From assembly GCF_000160535.1 (NCBI RefSeq), contig NZ_GG704780.1, positions 281,103 through 345,102 on the forward strand: a stretch of 64,000 nt of DNA, given 5' to 3'. Below are positions 1 through 7,859 of the stretch, one piece after another. This stretch comes from Hallella bergensis DSM 17361 (GTDB lineage: Bacteria > Bacteroidota > Bacteroidia > Bacteroidales > Bacteroidaceae). Below the pieces are notes generated by a model. The model was not told the origin of the DNA and ran no database searches. It was given only the letters and a program-made list of their open reading frames with translations. The translations under genes were made by a program, and so were the position numbers. The first letter of the stretch is position 1. The number at the start of each line of letters is the position of its first letter.

Positions 1-185
1 AAGGCTTTGGCCACTTCGAACGACATCTCCTGAAAGGTCATCTCGTCGATATGTTCATAAAAACTTGGGGGCAAAGCCTTGATTTTCTCGGGCATATAGA
101 GTCCGCGATCGGGAGCCAGCCCGCGTTCCACAGCTTCACGGAGCGTGGCATCAGGAGCCTGATGGTTGGTGGAGAAATATTTCAT
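1..185 (-). CDS. thrC: Threonine synthase, N-terminal fragment (cut by window edge)
   Basis: Only the first ~61 codons lie in the window; the gene continues past the left edge. Read on the minus strand from the ATG at 185, the protein begins MKYFSTNHQAPDATLREAVE and continues with GLAPDRGLYMPE, the usual N-terminus of PLP-dependent threonine synthase, which turns O-phosphohomoserine into threonine. The PLP lysine is outside the window. The start codon overlaps the apgM stop as ATGA (182-185), so the two are probably translationally coupled. It is the last visible gene of the thrA-apgM-thrC operon. Confidence 0.9.
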   Translation of the reverse strand, partial: MKYFSTNHQAPDATLREAVERGLAPDRGLYMPEKIKALPPSFYEHIDEMTFQEMSFEVAKA

Positions 186-1465
186 GATACGTTTATTTTC
201 ATAAAGGAGTCCATAAATTCGTTGAGGCGGAGCAGACCGTACGACCCCGACACGCATGCCACCTCGTTGTATTGCTGCACGGCGTCCGGTTCTATACCCC
301 GATGCCAGAATAGGAAGGGCACTGGTTCGCTGACATGTGTGCGCACTTCCACAGGCGTGGGATGGTCGGGCAATACGGCGATATACACCGTTTCGTCCCA
401 CGTTTTCACCTCATTATATATCGGTTTTACTATCCGCTTGTCAAGATATTCGATGGTACGCAGCTTCAATTCCAGGTCACCATCGTGGCCGGCCTCGTCG
501 CTCGCCTCCAAGTGAAGGTAAACAAAATCCTGCTTCTTCAGGGCTTTGAGCGCGGCCTCTGCCTTACCTTCATAGTTGGTGTCGGCCATACCCGTGGCGC
601 CCGGCACCTTAATAATGTCTAACCCTGCATAGTGGCCTATGCCCCGAATCAGGTCGACGGCCGAGATAACCGAGCCGGTCCGCACCTGCGAATAGAGTTG
701 CATCAGCGTCTGCATGTTCGGTCTGTAGCCTCCGCCCCAAGGCCAGATGCTGTTGGCCGGGCGCTCGCCCTTGCGCTCTTTTTCGCGGTTAAAAGGGTGA
801 CTGGCCAAGAGTTCTTGCGATTTCATAATCAAGTCGTTCAACAGGTCGGCCGTTTCCTGTCCCGACATTCGTGTTTCGCCCGTCGGTTTTCCGTCAGACC
901 CCATGATAGGCTCATGCACATCCTCCCATCCCTTCTCGCTTTTCACGAGCAGGCTCTGCCATTCCTCGTTCGGATGGTCGTGGGGAGGGGCACACACCAC
1001 GTGCTTGCTTGCCCGCTTGATAACCAGCAAGTGGCGGTATTGAATGCCGGTTATAAATCGTATTTGATCTGTCCCTAACTTACTGTTGAGATAGTTGATC
1101 AGCACATCCCCATTCTTCGTCGAGAGATTTCCCCCGTTGTGTGTAAGAATCTTCCCGTTGCCCAGCGTGATGAGGTTGCACCTCATCGCCAGGTCTTCCG
1201 GAGCCAAGTCATACCCGATGCTGGCAGCCTCGAGTGGGCCGCGCCCTTCATACACCTTGTTCAGGTCGTAGCCCAAGATGGCTGTGTTGGCCACCTCTGA
1301 GCCGGGGTGAAAACCCTCGGGAATGGTCATCAGTCGTCCGCAACGCCCTTCGCGGGCCAGCCGGTCCATCCAGGGCGTGTCGGCAGCTTGCAACAGCGTC
1401 TTACCGCCGAGTCTATCGACAGCATGGTCGGCCATGCCGTCTCCCAAAATAATAATATGTTTCAT
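182..1465 (-). CDS. apgM: ApgM-type phosphoglycerate mutase / proposed homoserine kinase
   Basis: A 427-residue alkaline-phosphatase-superfamily protein starting MKHIIILGDGMADHAVD. LGDGMAD supplies the first metal-binding aspartate, and GFHPGSEVANTAILGYD holds the region of the phosphoryl-accepting serine in cofactor-independent phosphoglycerate mutases of the ApgM type. An upstream extension in frame exists, but the ATG at 1465 matches the family N-terminus and clears the thrA stop by 25 bases. In Bacteroidota this protein sits between thrA and thrC where thrB is missing and has been proposed to act as homoserine kinase (TIGR02535-type). The position here fits that proposal, but homoserine kinase activity is inferred from context, not from residues. 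Confidence 0.9.
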   Translation of the reverse strand: MKHIIILGDGMADHAVDRLGGKTLLQAADTPWMDRLAREGRCGRLMTIPEGFHPGSEVANTAILGYDLNKVYEGRGPLEAASIGYDLAPEDLAMRCNLITLGNGKILTHNGGNLSTKNGDVLINYLNSKLGTDQIRFITGIQYRHLLVIKRASKHVVCAPPHDHPNEEWQSLLVKSEKGWEDVHEPIMGSDGKPTGETRMSGQETADLLNDLIMKSQELLASHPFNREKERKGERPANSIWPWGGGYRPNMQTLMQLYSQVRTGSVISAVDLIRGIGHYAGLDIIKVPGATGMADTNYEGKAEAALKALKKQDFVYLHLEASDEAGHDGDLELKLRTIEYLDKRIVKPIYNEVKTWDETVYIAVLPDHPTPVEVRTHVSEPVPFLFWHRGIEPDAVQQYNEVACVSGSYGLLRLNEFMDSFMKINVS

Positions 1466-1490
1466 GTCTTGTCTATCAAACGGAAATGGC

Positions 1491-3926
1491 TTAAACGTTG
1501 GCAATACTCATAATGTTGGCAAACACACCGGCAGCCGTCACACTTGCCCCGGCGCCATAGCCTTGTATCTGCATGGGGTATTCCTTGTAGCGTTCGGTGG
1601 TGAGCATCACGATGTTGTTGCTCCCTTCCAAACGATAAAACGGATGGTTGCGATCCACGGCCCGCAGGGCCACGCTTGTCTTGCCGCCATCCATTGTGGC
1701 CACAAATCGCCACCGTTTGTCCTCGGCATCAAGCTGTCTCCTGCGCGCTTCGAAATCAGCATCGAGTTCGGGCAGTTTCTCCCAGAAATCGTCTACCGAA
1801 CCCTTAAAATATTCGTCGGGTACAAACAGTGATTTCTCGACATCGTCTTGCTCCACGCGATACCCGGCCTCGCGCGTCAGAATCACTAACTTGCGAATCA
1901 CGTCTACGCCACTCAGGTCGATGCGTGGGTCGGGTTCCGAATAGCCCTGCTCCTTGGCTCTTTTCACGGTTTCGGAGAAGGGAACCTGAGCCGATATCTC
2001 GTTAAAGATAAAGTTTAACGTACCGCTCAGAACTGCTTCTATCTTGAGTATTCTGTCACCCGAGTTTCTTAGGTCATTAATGGTTCCTATAATGGGCAGT
2101 CCAGCTCCAACATTCGTCTCGTAGAGAAATTTCACACCGCGTTTCAATGCTGTTGATTTCAGTTTCTCGTAGTTCTCGTAGGCCGAACTGGCAGCAATCT
2201 TGTTGGCCGTCACCACACTGATGTTGTGACTCAGGAACGACTGATAGAGGGCTGCGATTTCACGCGACGCCGTGCAGTCTACAAAGACTGAATTGAAGAT
2301 GTTCATCTTCAGGATTCTGTCACGTAGTTTCTCCGGACTGCTGGGCTCCGACAACTTCAGTTGCTCCCGATAGTTGTCGAGGTCTACACCGTCGCGCGAG
2401 AGGATGGCGTTCTTGGAACTGGCTATGCCGACTACGTTGAGCTTCAGGCGCGAATGTTCCTTCAGTTCTTCATATTGCGACCGGATTTGTTCGATGAGTT
2501 TGCTGCCCACGGTGCCAATGCCACAGATAAACACGTTGAGGACATTGTATTCTGAAAGGAAGAACGAGTCGTGGAGCACGTTCAGCGACTTGCGCAGATA
2601 TTTCGAGTCGACGACAAACGAGATGTTGGTCTCTGAAGCTCCCTGCGCACACGCAATGACCGATATACCACTGCGCCCCAGGGTGCCAAACAGCTTGCCG
2701 GCGATGCCCGGCGTGTGCTTCATGTTTTCACCAACGATAGCGATGGTGGCCAAGTTACTCTCGGCATGCATGGGGAACATCGCACCATCTTCGATTTCGG
2801 TCTGAAACTCATGGTTCAACACCTTCACGGCATTGTCAGCATCCTCATCGCGCACACCGATGGAGGTAGAATTTTCCGATGAAGCCTGCGACACAAGGAA
2901 CACGCTGATACCATTGTTGGCCAGCGCCGTGAAGATGCGTCGGTTCACTCCAATCACACCAACCATCGAAAGTCCCGACACCGTGATGAGCGTCGTGCCC
3001 TTGATGCTCGATATACCCTTGATGGCCTTGCGGTCGTTCTCCACCTTGTCCTTGATGATTGTGCCGGGAGTATTGGGGTTAAACGTGTTTTTAACGTGGA
3101 TTGGGATGTGCTTGATGCATACCGGATAGATGGTTGGTGGGTAGATGACCTTGGCACCGAAGTTACATAGCTCCATGGCCTCCACATAGCTCAGCTCATC
3201 GATGGTGTAGGCCGACCGTATGACTTTCGGGTCGGCCGTCATAAACCCATCCACGTCGGTCCATATCTCTAACGACTCCGCGTTGAGCGAGGCCGCAATC
3301 AGCGAAGCCGTATAGTCGGAGCCTCCCCGACCCAGGTTGGTTGTCTCGCCGGTATCGCGGTCTGAGGAGATGAAACCCGGCACAAGCGACACGCGCGGCA
3401 AGTCCTCAAAAGCATCCCTCAACAGTTTGGTGCTCAGCTCGCTGTCGAGATTGTTCTTGCCGTTCACGGCCTCGGTCTTGATCAGCTCGCGCGAGTCAAA
3501 CCATTTGGAACCGCGGACCAGCGTGGCCACAATGGTCGAACTCAGACGCTCACCGTAGCTCACGATGGTATCTAATGTCTTTTGACTCAGGTCGTGAATG
3601 AGATATACCCCGAAATAAATGGAGTGAAGTTGTTCGAAAAGGGTGTCTACCTTATTAAATAATAATTCGCGGTCGTTGAGATCGGTGATAATGGTGTCGA
3701 TCATTTTGTGATGCCGATTCACCATGTCTTGATAAGACGCTTTCCAACCTTCATCGCCCTCTACCGCCATTTTTGACGTGGCAATGAGTTTATCGGTTAT
3801 TCCACCCAAGGCACTGACAACAACAACAATCGGCTGTTTGCGTGCCTCATTTTCCACAATACGCTTTAAGCTCAAAATGCTTTTTACGGAACCTACCGAT
3901 GTTCCGCCAAACTTTAATACTTTCAT
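1491..3926 (-). CDS. thrA: Bifunctional aspartate kinase / homoserine dehydrogenase
   Basis: An 811-residue fusion. The N-terminal aspartokinase begins MKVLKFGGTSVGS (nucleotide-binding KFGGTS) and contains GRGGSDYTAS. Central ACT domains would carry threonine feedback control. The C-terminal homoserine dehydrogenase begins near residue 465 with the NAD(P) motif ICGIGTVGS and holds the NKIAAS and GAGLPIIGT segments. It catalyses the first and third steps from aspartate towards threonine and methionine. A longer frame reaches 3983, but the start at 3926 matches the family and leaves a leader of about 60 bases with a hairpin. It is the first gene of the thr operon. A second, monofunctional aspartokinase (lysC) lies at 28089-29408. 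Confidence 0.96.
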   Translation of the reverse strand: MKVLKFGGTSVGSVKSILSLKRIVENEARKQPIVVVVSALGGITDKLIATSKMAVEGDEGWKASYQDMVNRHHKMIDTIITDLNDRELLFNKVDTLFEQLHSIYFGVYLIHDLSQKTLDTIVSYGERLSSTIVATLVRGSKWFDSRELIKTEAVNGKNNLDSELSTKLLRDAFEDLPRVSLVPGFISSDRDTGETTNLGRGGSDYTASLIAASLNAESLEIWTDVDGFMTADPKVIRSAYTIDELSYVEAMELCNFGAKVIYPPTIYPVCIKHIPIHVKNTFNPNTPGTIIKDKVENDRKAIKGISSIKGTTLITVSGLSMVGVIGVNRRIFTALANNGISVFLVSQASSENSTSIGVRDEDADNAVKVLNHEFQTEIEDGAMFPMHAESNLATIAIVGENMKHTPGIAGKLFGTLGRSGISVIACAQGASETNISFVVDSKYLRKSLNVLHDSFFLSEYNVLNVFICGIGTVGSKLIEQIRSQYEELKEHSRLKLNVVGIASSKNAILSRDGVDLDNYREQLKLSEPSSPEKLRDRILKMNIFNSVFVDCTASREIAALYQSFLSHNISVVTANKIAASSAYENYEKLKSTALKRGVKFLYETNVGAGLPIIGTINDLRNSGDRILKIEAVLSGTLNFIFNEISAQVPFSETVKRAKEQGYSEPDPRIDLSGVDVIRKLVILTREAGYRVEQDDVEKSLFVPDEYFKGSVDDFWEKLPELDADFEARRRQLDAEDKRWRFVATMDGGKTSVALRAVDRNHPFYRLEGSNNIVMLTTERYKEYPMQIQGYGAGASVTAAGVFANIMSIANV

Positions 3927-3952
3927 CAAATGTGATATTTTAGTCATGTCGT

Positions 3953-3981
3953 GCCACCCCTGGGACAAACAGGGCTGTGGC
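3953..3981 (-). promoter_or_regulatory. Hairpin in the thrA 5' leader
   Basis: On the minus strand the leader reads GCCAC-AG-CCCTG, a 7-base loop, then CAGGG-GTGGC: two stacked 5-bp stems with a 2-base bulge, ending 26 bases before the thrA ATG. It lies between the predicted transcription start (about 3989) and the start codon, so it would form in the mRNA. Candidate attenuator or translational control element; no U-tract follows and no threonine-rich leader peptide is visible. Confidence 0.45.
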
Positions 3982-3993
3982 AAAACTTAATTG

Positions 3994-4025
3994 CAAAATT
4001 AACAATTATTTTTTTGATGTCCAAT
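3994..4025 (-). promoter_or_regulatory. Predicted thrA promoter (Bacteroidota type)
   Basis: Minus strand: -33 element TTG (with preceding A, complement of 4022-4025), 20-base spacer, then -7 box TAATTTTG (3994-4001), a full match to TAnnTTTG. Predicted leader is roughly 60 bases. Confidence 0.7.
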
Positions 4026-4275
4026 GAAAAAGGGCTAAAAATACTACGCCTTGTTCATTTTAATGGCAATTTCCTTTCAGATTGTTATTGAATAATGCGG
4101 ACAAAACGTTGCTCAAAATTCGCGTATTTCAAAATAAAAGAGCGCTGGCGAGCTACACGCCCAAAATAACGTATTTTTGTAATCTGTTGTATGTTAGGGA
4201 ATTACTAACCTATACGCTGAAATCCTGAAAAGATAACTTTTCAATCGTTTACGATTCAATATGTAATGGCGGTGC

Positions 4276-4363
4276 GGTTCAAGCCTAATCGTATCTCGGA
4301 TGAGGCCATGTCGCATGATGAAAGAGCTTTTAAGGCAGTACGATCAGGCCTCCGTCGCACCGT
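4276..4363. repeat. 22-base-period degenerate tandem array 1 (4 units)
   Basis: Four consecutive 22-base units start at 4276, 4298, 4320 and 4342 without slippage. They begin GGTTCAAGCC, GGATGAGGCC, GAAAGAGCTT and GATCAGGCCT. The second halves usually contain TCG followed by CA. CGGTGCG (4270-4276) and CGCACCG (4356-4362) form an inverted pair bounding the array. Related arrays lie at 22268, 35997, 51760 and 62257. Confidence 0.75.
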
Positions 4364-4433
4364 GGTTTCTGTTTTTTCATTCCGCGAAATAAGAAGAATT
4401 GACAAATCCTTAGAATTTCTTGTCTAAAAGGGT

Positions 4434-4448
4434 AGGTCCTGACGACCT
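4434..4448. terminator. Short hairpin with T-run
   Basis: AGGTC, loop CTGAC, GACCT, followed on the plus strand by CTTTTTT; an A-run on the other side gives a U-tract for minus-strand reading too. It lies far (over 500 bases) from the nearest gene end, so its role as a terminator is uncertain. Confidence 0.35.
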
Positions 4449-4596
4449 CTTTTTTGTGATATAATTTTGACATCAGCAAAACCTGAGAGGAATCACTGTC
4501 AGCATGTTTGTAAGAGCCCTCAAAAGTTTACAAAAAAAAGGTTCTTTTTAAGTTCTGTTTCCAAAGGTTTACATAATGATTTTATTCTTGTGTTTT

Positions 4597-4669
4597 TTAT
4601 CGTCACAAGAGTACACATAATTGTCCTTTATTCTTAATTTTTTGTCTTCATATTTATATATTTTTATCC
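4597..4669 (-). repeat. Dispersed ~72-bp repeat, copy A
   Basis: On the minus strand this block begins GGATAAAAATATATAAAT and ends GTGACGATAA, and includes GACAATTATGTGTAC. Copy B at 62508-62578 on the plus strand matches with about four substitutions and two single-base gaps. In copy B the block carries the -7 box of the downstream gene (TACTTTTG); in copy A the equivalent reads TACTCTTG and no gene follows directly. Confidence 0.8.
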
Positions 4670-4880
4670 TTATAAGCCATTAAAGTATAAATCATCTCAT
4701 GTATATCTTAACCTGTTTTTGTTGGATGTCAGCAGCAGGCGACAATTTTATTGCTGTTGTTTCTTCAGACTTGTTTCCAACAATAGTATAGCTATGCTTT
4801 GTGGAAGCACTCGTTATAAAAAGACGTTATCGTTTTGAGCCGAAAAGAAAGCAGAGTATTGCAAATAAGAAAAGCCCTTA

Positions 4881-4899
4881 TCCTGCATTGGATGCAGGA
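4881..4899 (-). terminator. Hairpin downstream of the lipoprotein gene
   Basis: Perfect 8-bp inverted repeat TCCTGCAT / ATGCAGGA with a 3-base loop, 68 bases past the stop of the minus-strand gene at 4967-5659. A mixed T-rich stretch follows on the minus strand. Plausible terminator. Confidence 0.5.
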
Positions 4900-4966
4900 C
4901 AAAGCCGATATGTGGGAAGGTGATTAGATAGTGTAGCACATCAATAGTCCCTAATATAAAAAACTT

Positions 4967-5659
4967 TCAAAATTGTACGACAGGTTTCCAAAAATCGCTG
5001 ATTTGATAGAGGTTTAAGTTCTTTTTCCAAACATTAGTTTTTATAAAATGCTCTTCATAAATAGCCCTGTCCCGCTCAGGATAAATATTACCTTGCCAAT
5101 ATTGCCTTAATTCAGCAACCTTGACGAGGCGTCCATTGGTGCATACATATTTGGCATATTTATTCTCTGCGGCAGAAACATGCCCCCTTGAAAGAATACA
5201 CTTGTATTTTTCGCTGATTTTGGGGTTAGGTATATCTCTGAATTCTTCTATTTTGTCATAATGTTCTGTTTTAGGATTCCACACGTAAGCATCAAAATAT
5301 TCTGTGCCTGAAGCTCCAAAACTGCCCAAATAAAACAACACGTCTTCTTTTATTCCGTCAAAGTTCAAGTCAGCCAATAGACAACTATCAATACGTTCTC
5401 CATTTAGTACAAAATCATCGTCCTCAGGATATTTGTATCCGAAGCGATGAATGGTCTTGTCTCCACATTTAATAATCACTTCATAATCAACATCGTCAAC
5501 CTCATGCCCTATAATAAGTCTTAGAGTGTCATCATTACTTTTCATAGAAGAATCAGAGGTTGCTGCTTTCTGTGGAACACATTTCATTTTATTCTCAGTG
5601 CATCCCAATAGTAAAAGAGAACTACCAAAAACGAGTAGAGTTACATATGTTTTTTTCAT
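4967..5659 (-). CDS. Lipoprotein resembling XAC2610/FG-GAP-like proteins
   Basis: A 230-residue predicted lipoprotein. Its start at 5659 gives the signal peptide MKKTYVTLLVFGSSLLLLGC, with the lipidated cysteine at residue 20; the longer frame to 5725 would bury this signal. The mature part carries LLADLNFDGIKEDVLFY (calcium-loop-like D-N-D) and, further on, YVWNPKTEHYDKIEEF and IPNPKISEKYKCI. These resemble XAC2610-like proteins, which in Xanthomonas are immunity lipoproteins against type IV-delivered lysozymes. The specific function here is unknown. It stands alone, with its own promoter, next to an IS-type gene. Confidence 0.7.
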   Translation of the reverse strand: MKKTYVTLLVFGSSLLLLGCTENKMKCVPQKAATSDSSMKSNDDTLRLIIGHEVDDVDYEVIIKCGDKTIHRFGYKYPEDDDFVLNGERIDSCLLADLNFDGIKEDVLFYLGSFGASGTEYFDAYVWNPKTEHYDKIEEFRDIPNPKISEKYKCILSRGHVSAAENKYAKYVCTNGRLVKVAELRQYWQGNIYPERDRAIYEEHFIKTNVWKKNLNLYQISDFWKPVVQF

Positions 5660-5684
5660 ACTTCTATTTTTAAATTTATGACGA

Positions 5685-5692
5685 CAAATATA
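5685..5692 (-). promoter_or_regulatory. Predicted -7 box for the lipoprotein gene
   Basis: Minus-strand TATATTTG matches TAnnTTTG, 25 bases before the ATG at 5659. No clear TTTG at the expected -33 distance. Confidence 0.5.
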
Positions 5693-5730
5693 CGTATTTT
5701 TTTGAAATTGTATAAGAATGAACAATTACC

Positions 5731-6036
5731 TTATATCACTATTTGCATTTCAGTATAGTTTTTTTTAAATCGCTCGACCTCTATCCGCAAACGGAGGACC
5801 TCTTTCTTGTACATTTCCAAGGTAGGATTTACTTCCGGTGGGAGAAGCGGGGCGAGCTTTTTATCATCCTTGCTAAGGCCTTCTATCCCATATTGGGAAT
5901 AAAGCCGCCGCCACTTCCTGAAGGAACTGGTTGATACATTGTTCGCCTCACAGAATGACTTGAGGCTTACATCCGGATTGTTGAAATACTGGCGAATGAG
6001 AAACTCTTTCTCCAACGGGTTTAAATGCTTCTTCAT
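5731..6036 (-). CDS. Orphan helix-turn-helix protein, IS OrfA-like
   Basis: A 101-residue protein with an N-terminal helix-turn-helix (EKEFLIRQYF to SFRKWRRLYSQYGIEGL, about residues 9-55) and a C-terminal heptad-like helix (LEMYKKEVLRLRIEVERFKK, about 73-92). This is the layout of OrfA of IS3-type insertion sequences, where the helix-turn-helix binds element ends and the zipper dimerises. No OrfB/integrase frame follows: the next gene downstream is the lipoprotein. It is therefore either an IS remnant or a domesticated DNA-binding protein. No clear terminal inverted repeats were seen. Confidence 0.6.
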   Translation of the reverse strand: MKKHLNPLEKEFLIRQYFNNPDVSLKSFCEANNVSTSSFRKWRRLYSQYGIEGLSKDDKKLAPLLPPEVNPTLEMYKKEVLRLRIEVERFKKNYTEMQIVI

Positions 6037-6071
6037 AATTTTACGCGTTTAGACCAAAATGAGCGTGTAGG

Positions 6072-6079
6072 CAAATATA
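6072..6079 (-). promoter_or_regulatory. Predicted -7 box for the OrfA-like gene
   Basis: Minus-strand TATATTTG, an exact TAnnTTTG match, 35 bases upstream of the ATG at 6036. No -33 element recognised. Confidence 0.4.
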
Positions 6080-6206
6080 GGATTTTAATTTTCCAATAGA
6101 ATACCTGAGCGCCTTTTTTTGGCGTTTCCGTGTAAACTTTTTGAGGAGCAGCATGACGCCCGGTTTCAGTATCCCGATGCTGTTGCGCGTGTATCCTTTT
6201 GACATG

Positions 6207-6220
6207 GCGTATCGATATGC
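6207..6220. promoter_or_regulatory. Palindrome upstream of the Y-family polymerase gene
   Basis: GCGTATC followed by GATATGC: a 14-bp palindrome with one mismatched pair, ending 17 bases before the -7 box at 6238. It overlaps the expected -33 region, so it could be an operator, perhaps for damage control. No known repressor site was recognised. Confidence 0.35.
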
Positions 6221-6237
6221 TTTCCGGATTAATTTGT

Positions 6238-6245
6238 TATCTTTG
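6238..6245 (+). promoter_or_regulatory. Predicted -7 box for the Y-family polymerase gene
   Basis: TATCTTTG, exact TAnnTTTG match, 19 bases before the ATG at 6265. The leader would be very short. An AGGAG at 6250-6254 lies 10 bases before that ATG, unusual for this phylum, and favours 6265 over the in-frame ATG at 6256. Confidence 0.55.
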
Positions 6246-6264
6246 CATCAGGAGAATGACATGT

Positions 6265-7776
6265 ATGAGTAAGGAGCGCACATATCTTGCTATCGACCTG
6301 AAATCGTTCTACGCCTCTGTGGAGTGTGTGGAACGAGGACTTAATCCGTTGACCACCAACTTGGTGGTGGCCGATAACAGTCGGACGGAAAAGACCATCT
6401 GTCTGGCCGTTTCACCCTCGCTCAAGGCCTACGGCATCAGTGGTCGGGCGCGGTTGTTTGAGGTGGTGCAGCGTGTGCGCGAGGTGAACGAGGAGCGAAG
6501 GCTGTATGCCCCGGGCTATGTGCTGACGGGAACATCGGTGTTCGACGCGGAACTCAAAGCCAACCCACAGCTGGCGGTGGACTATATTGTGGCTGTGCCG
6601 AGGATGGCCTATTATATCGATTACAGTGCACGCATCTACCAGGTGTATATGAAATATGTGGCACCGGAGGACATGCATGTGTACTCTGTAGACGAGGTGT
6701 TCTTTGATGTCACCAACTATCTTAAGACCTACAAGATGACAGCCCATGAGTTGGCGATGACCATGATAAGGGCTGTGCTGAAGGAGACGGGCATCACGGC
6801 GACGGCAGGCATAGGAACCAACCTCTATTTGGCCAAAGTGGCTATGGACATCGTGGCCAAACACATTCCCGCTGACAGCGACGGAGTGAGGATAGCCGAA
6901 CTTGACGAGATGACGTATCGCAAGAAGCTGTGGGACCACCGACCCCTGACGAGCTTTTGGAGAGTGGGGAGGGGGACGGCCAACAGGCTGGCACCCTACG
7001 GCATACAAACGATGGGACAGATAGCACGGTGCTCCATCGAGCGGGAAGAACTGCTCTATAAGCTGTTTGGTGTCAATGCGGAACTACTCATAGACCATGC
7101 CTGGGGATGGGAACCCTGCACCATAGAAGCGGTGAAGCAATACAAACCGGAAGTCAACTCGCTGAGCAGCGGCCAGGTGTTGCATGAGCCTTACACCTGT
7201 AAAAAGGCGCGGGTGGTCGCCAAGGAGATGGCAGACATCATGGCACTCGACTTGGTGGACAAGCAGTTGGTGACGGACCAGCTGGTGCTCTCCATCGGCT
7301 ACGACACGGAAAGTCTGAAAAACCCAACCATACGGGCAACCTACCAAGGACCGATAACAACCGACCACTATGGGCGACCGGTGCCCAAGCATGCCCATGG
7401 CACGGCCAATTTGGATTTTTATAACTCCTCGTCGAAACTCATTACCGAAGCGGTGACCGCCCTGTTCGACAAGATTGTGAACCCCAACCTGCTGATACGC
7501 CGGCTGACGCTGGTGGCCAACCGCGTGATAGATGAGCAAAAGGCTAAGAAAAATTCCTCGGAGCCGGTACAGCTGGATATGTTCACCGACTATGAAGCCC
7601 TGCACCAGGAGGAACAGGAACGGCAGGAGGCTTTGGACAAGGAACACAGAATGCAGCAAACACTACTGCGCATCAAAAGAAAATTTGGCAAGAATGCCAT
7701 ACTCAAGGGCATTGACTTTGAGGAAGGAGCCACCACGCGAAGCCGCAACAGTCAAATCGGTGGACACAAGGCGTGA
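6265..7776 (+). CDS. Y-family (UmuC/UvrX-like) translesion DNA polymerase
   Basis: A 503-residue Y-family polymerase for error-prone bypass of DNA lesions. Catalytic metal ligands are visible: Asp11 in AIDLKSFYASVE and Asp143-Glu144 in YSVDEVFFD. Helix-hairpin-helix and little-finger regions follow. The end, KFGKNAILKG to QIGGHKA, resembles UvrX/YqjW-type polymerases of Gram-positive bacteria and their mobile elements more than DinB. A QLDMF motif (about residue 434) is a plausible sliding-clamp-binding peptide. The start at 6265 was chosen from the family N-terminus and the upstream AGGAG. It is followed by a YolD-like gene, the typical partner. The nearby OrfA-like gene suggests mobile ancestry. 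Confidence 0.9.
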   Translation: MSKERTYLAIDLKSFYASVECVERGLNPLTTNLVVADNSRTEKTICLAVSPSLKAYGISGRARLFEVVQRVREVNEERRLYAPGYVLTGTSVFDAELKANPQLAVDYIVAVPRMAYYIDYSARIYQVYMKYVAPEDMHVYSVDEVFFDVTNYLKTYKMTAHELAMTMIRAVLKETGITATAGIGTNLYLAKVAMDIVAKHIPADSDGVRIAELDEMTYRKKLWDHRPLTSFWRVGRGTANRLAPYGIQTMGQIARCSIEREELLYKLFGVNAELLIDHAWGWEPCTIEAVKQYKPEVNSLSSGQVLHEPYTCKKARVVAKEMADIMALDLVDKQLVTDQLVLSIGYDTESLKNPTIRATYQGPITTDHYGRPVPKHAHGTANLDFYNSSSKLITEAVTALFDKIVNPNLLIRRLTLVANRVIDEQKAKKNSSEPVQLDMFTDYEALHQEEQERQEALDKEHRMQQTLLRIKRKFGKNAILKGIDFEEGATTRSRNSQIGGHKA

Positions 7777-7859
7777 CCGACTGCACCAAGATGACAACGG
7801 TAGTTTGCTATTTTGAATATAACATCAAAGCTATAACGAATCACTACAACAGACTGATT

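Larger units (their letters stand above)
3927..4966. other. 1.04-kb intergenic region between a lipoprotein gene and thrA
   Basis: No convincing gene on either strand. From thrA outward it holds the leader hairpin and promoter, an AT-rich stretch with the half-site CGTATTTCAA (about 4124), a 22-base-period repeat array (4276-4363), a short hairpin with a T-run (4434-4448), a block repeated inverted at 62.5 kb (4597-4669), and a terminator-like hairpin next to the lipoprotein gene end (4881-4899). Small open frames in it lack any recognisable product. Confidence 0.7.

Noticed and set aside
6041..6205. 54-residue basic open frame on the minus strand before the OrfA-like gene
   Set aside because: It covers the predicted OrfA promoter and the polymerase upstream region, with no recognisable product; most likely chance.
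7773..7859. GTG start for the YolD-like gene overlapping the polymerase stop
   Set aside because: The 29 extra residues do not resemble the family; the conserved N-terminus begins at the ATG at 7860.
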